DNA of 64,000 bases, from positions 6,138,001 to 6,202,000 of the forward strand of contig NZ_CP107796.1 in assembly GCF_036345995.1 (NCBI RefSeq). The letters run 5' to 3'. Shown one piece after another: positions 62,589-64,000 of this stretch. This DNA is from Streptomyces sp. NBC_00557 (GTDB taxonomy: Bacteria > Actinomycetota > Actinomycetes > Streptomycetales > Streptomycetaceae). Below the pieces are notes generated by a model, which saw only the letters and a program-made list of their open reading frames with translations, was not told where the DNA came from and did not search any database. How positions within the stretch are numbered: the first letter of the stretch is position 1; each line of letters begins with the position of its first letter. The position numbers and the translations under genes are program-made.

Positions 62589-64000
<1,412 letters not shown>

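Overview
The window reads as chromosomal DNA of a Streptomyces or a very close relative. Base composition is very GC-rich, many genes start with GTG, and codon third positions are almost all G or C. The gene order around the division and cell-wall (dcw) cluster (rsmH-ftsL-ftsI-murE-murF-mraY-murD-ftsW-murG-ftsQ-ftsZ-pgeF-yggS-sepF-yggT-divIVA, then ileS, a DksA/TraR-type gene, lspA, rluD, phoD, dnaE, hisD-hisC) is the order I know from S. coelicolor. I saw no insertion sequence, prophage, CRISPR array, rRNA or tRNA. This is core chromosome, not an accessory island.

Layout. (1) 1-6.7 kb: a membrane protein with a tyrosine-rich disordered tail, a phytoene-desaturase-like FAD protein, and a minus-strand operon of a degenerate ABC ATPase, a YhgE/Pip membrane protein and a TetR regulator, with a near-perfect 26-bp palindrome in front of it. 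(2) 6.7-9 kb: HEPN-domain protein, methyltransferase and DUF3040 protein on plus. (3) 9-14.7 kb, minus: beta-carbonic anhydrase, then the MoxR-DUF58-transglutaminase operon. (4) 14.9-33.2 kb, plus: the dcw cluster, running from peptidoglycan precursor synthesis (murE, murF, mraY, murD, murG) and septal synthases (ftsI, ftsW) through the divisome (ftsL, ftsQ, ftsZ, sepF) to the polar growth protein DivIVA. Most junctions are GTGA or ATGA overlaps, so translation is probably coupled. The gaps that carry candidate promoters lie in front of rsmH and ftsZ. (5) 33.4-37 kb, minus: ileS behind a translational T-box riboswitch. (6) 37.2-43.5 kb, plus: DksA-like protein with a long histone-like tail, lspA, rluD, GNAT, Na+/H+ antiporter, SDR. 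(7) 43.5-50.1 kb: MscS channel, a DLH hydrolase, secreted PhoD phosphatase, a membrane-anchored DsbA-like thioredoxin, a membrane protein and a DUF2252 protein. (8) 50.3-64 kb: dnaE, a small 59-aa protein on the opposite strand, a NYN-domain protein, an ABC exporter pair, YbaK, a LON-domain protein, two poorly characterised proteins, then hisD and the first 30 codons of hisC.

Control elements visible in sequence are the ileS T-box, the TetR-type operator, a palindrome at the phoD start, an inverted repeat over a candidate ftsZ promoter that contains a WhiA-type GACAC, several strong hairpin terminators at convergent or operon ends, and a recurring -10-like hexamer 6-8 nt before start codons that lack a Shine-Dalgarno sequence, which suggests leaderless mRNAs.

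I did not find a clear new multi-gene system. The best leads are the degenerate-NBD/YhgE/TetR operon with its palindrome, the DksA protein with a repeat-built lysine/alanine tail, the tyrosine-rich membrane protein, the rsmH-ftsL junction built from imperfect repeats, and the phoD palindrome. All family assignments rest on motif recognition and memory; no search was run.
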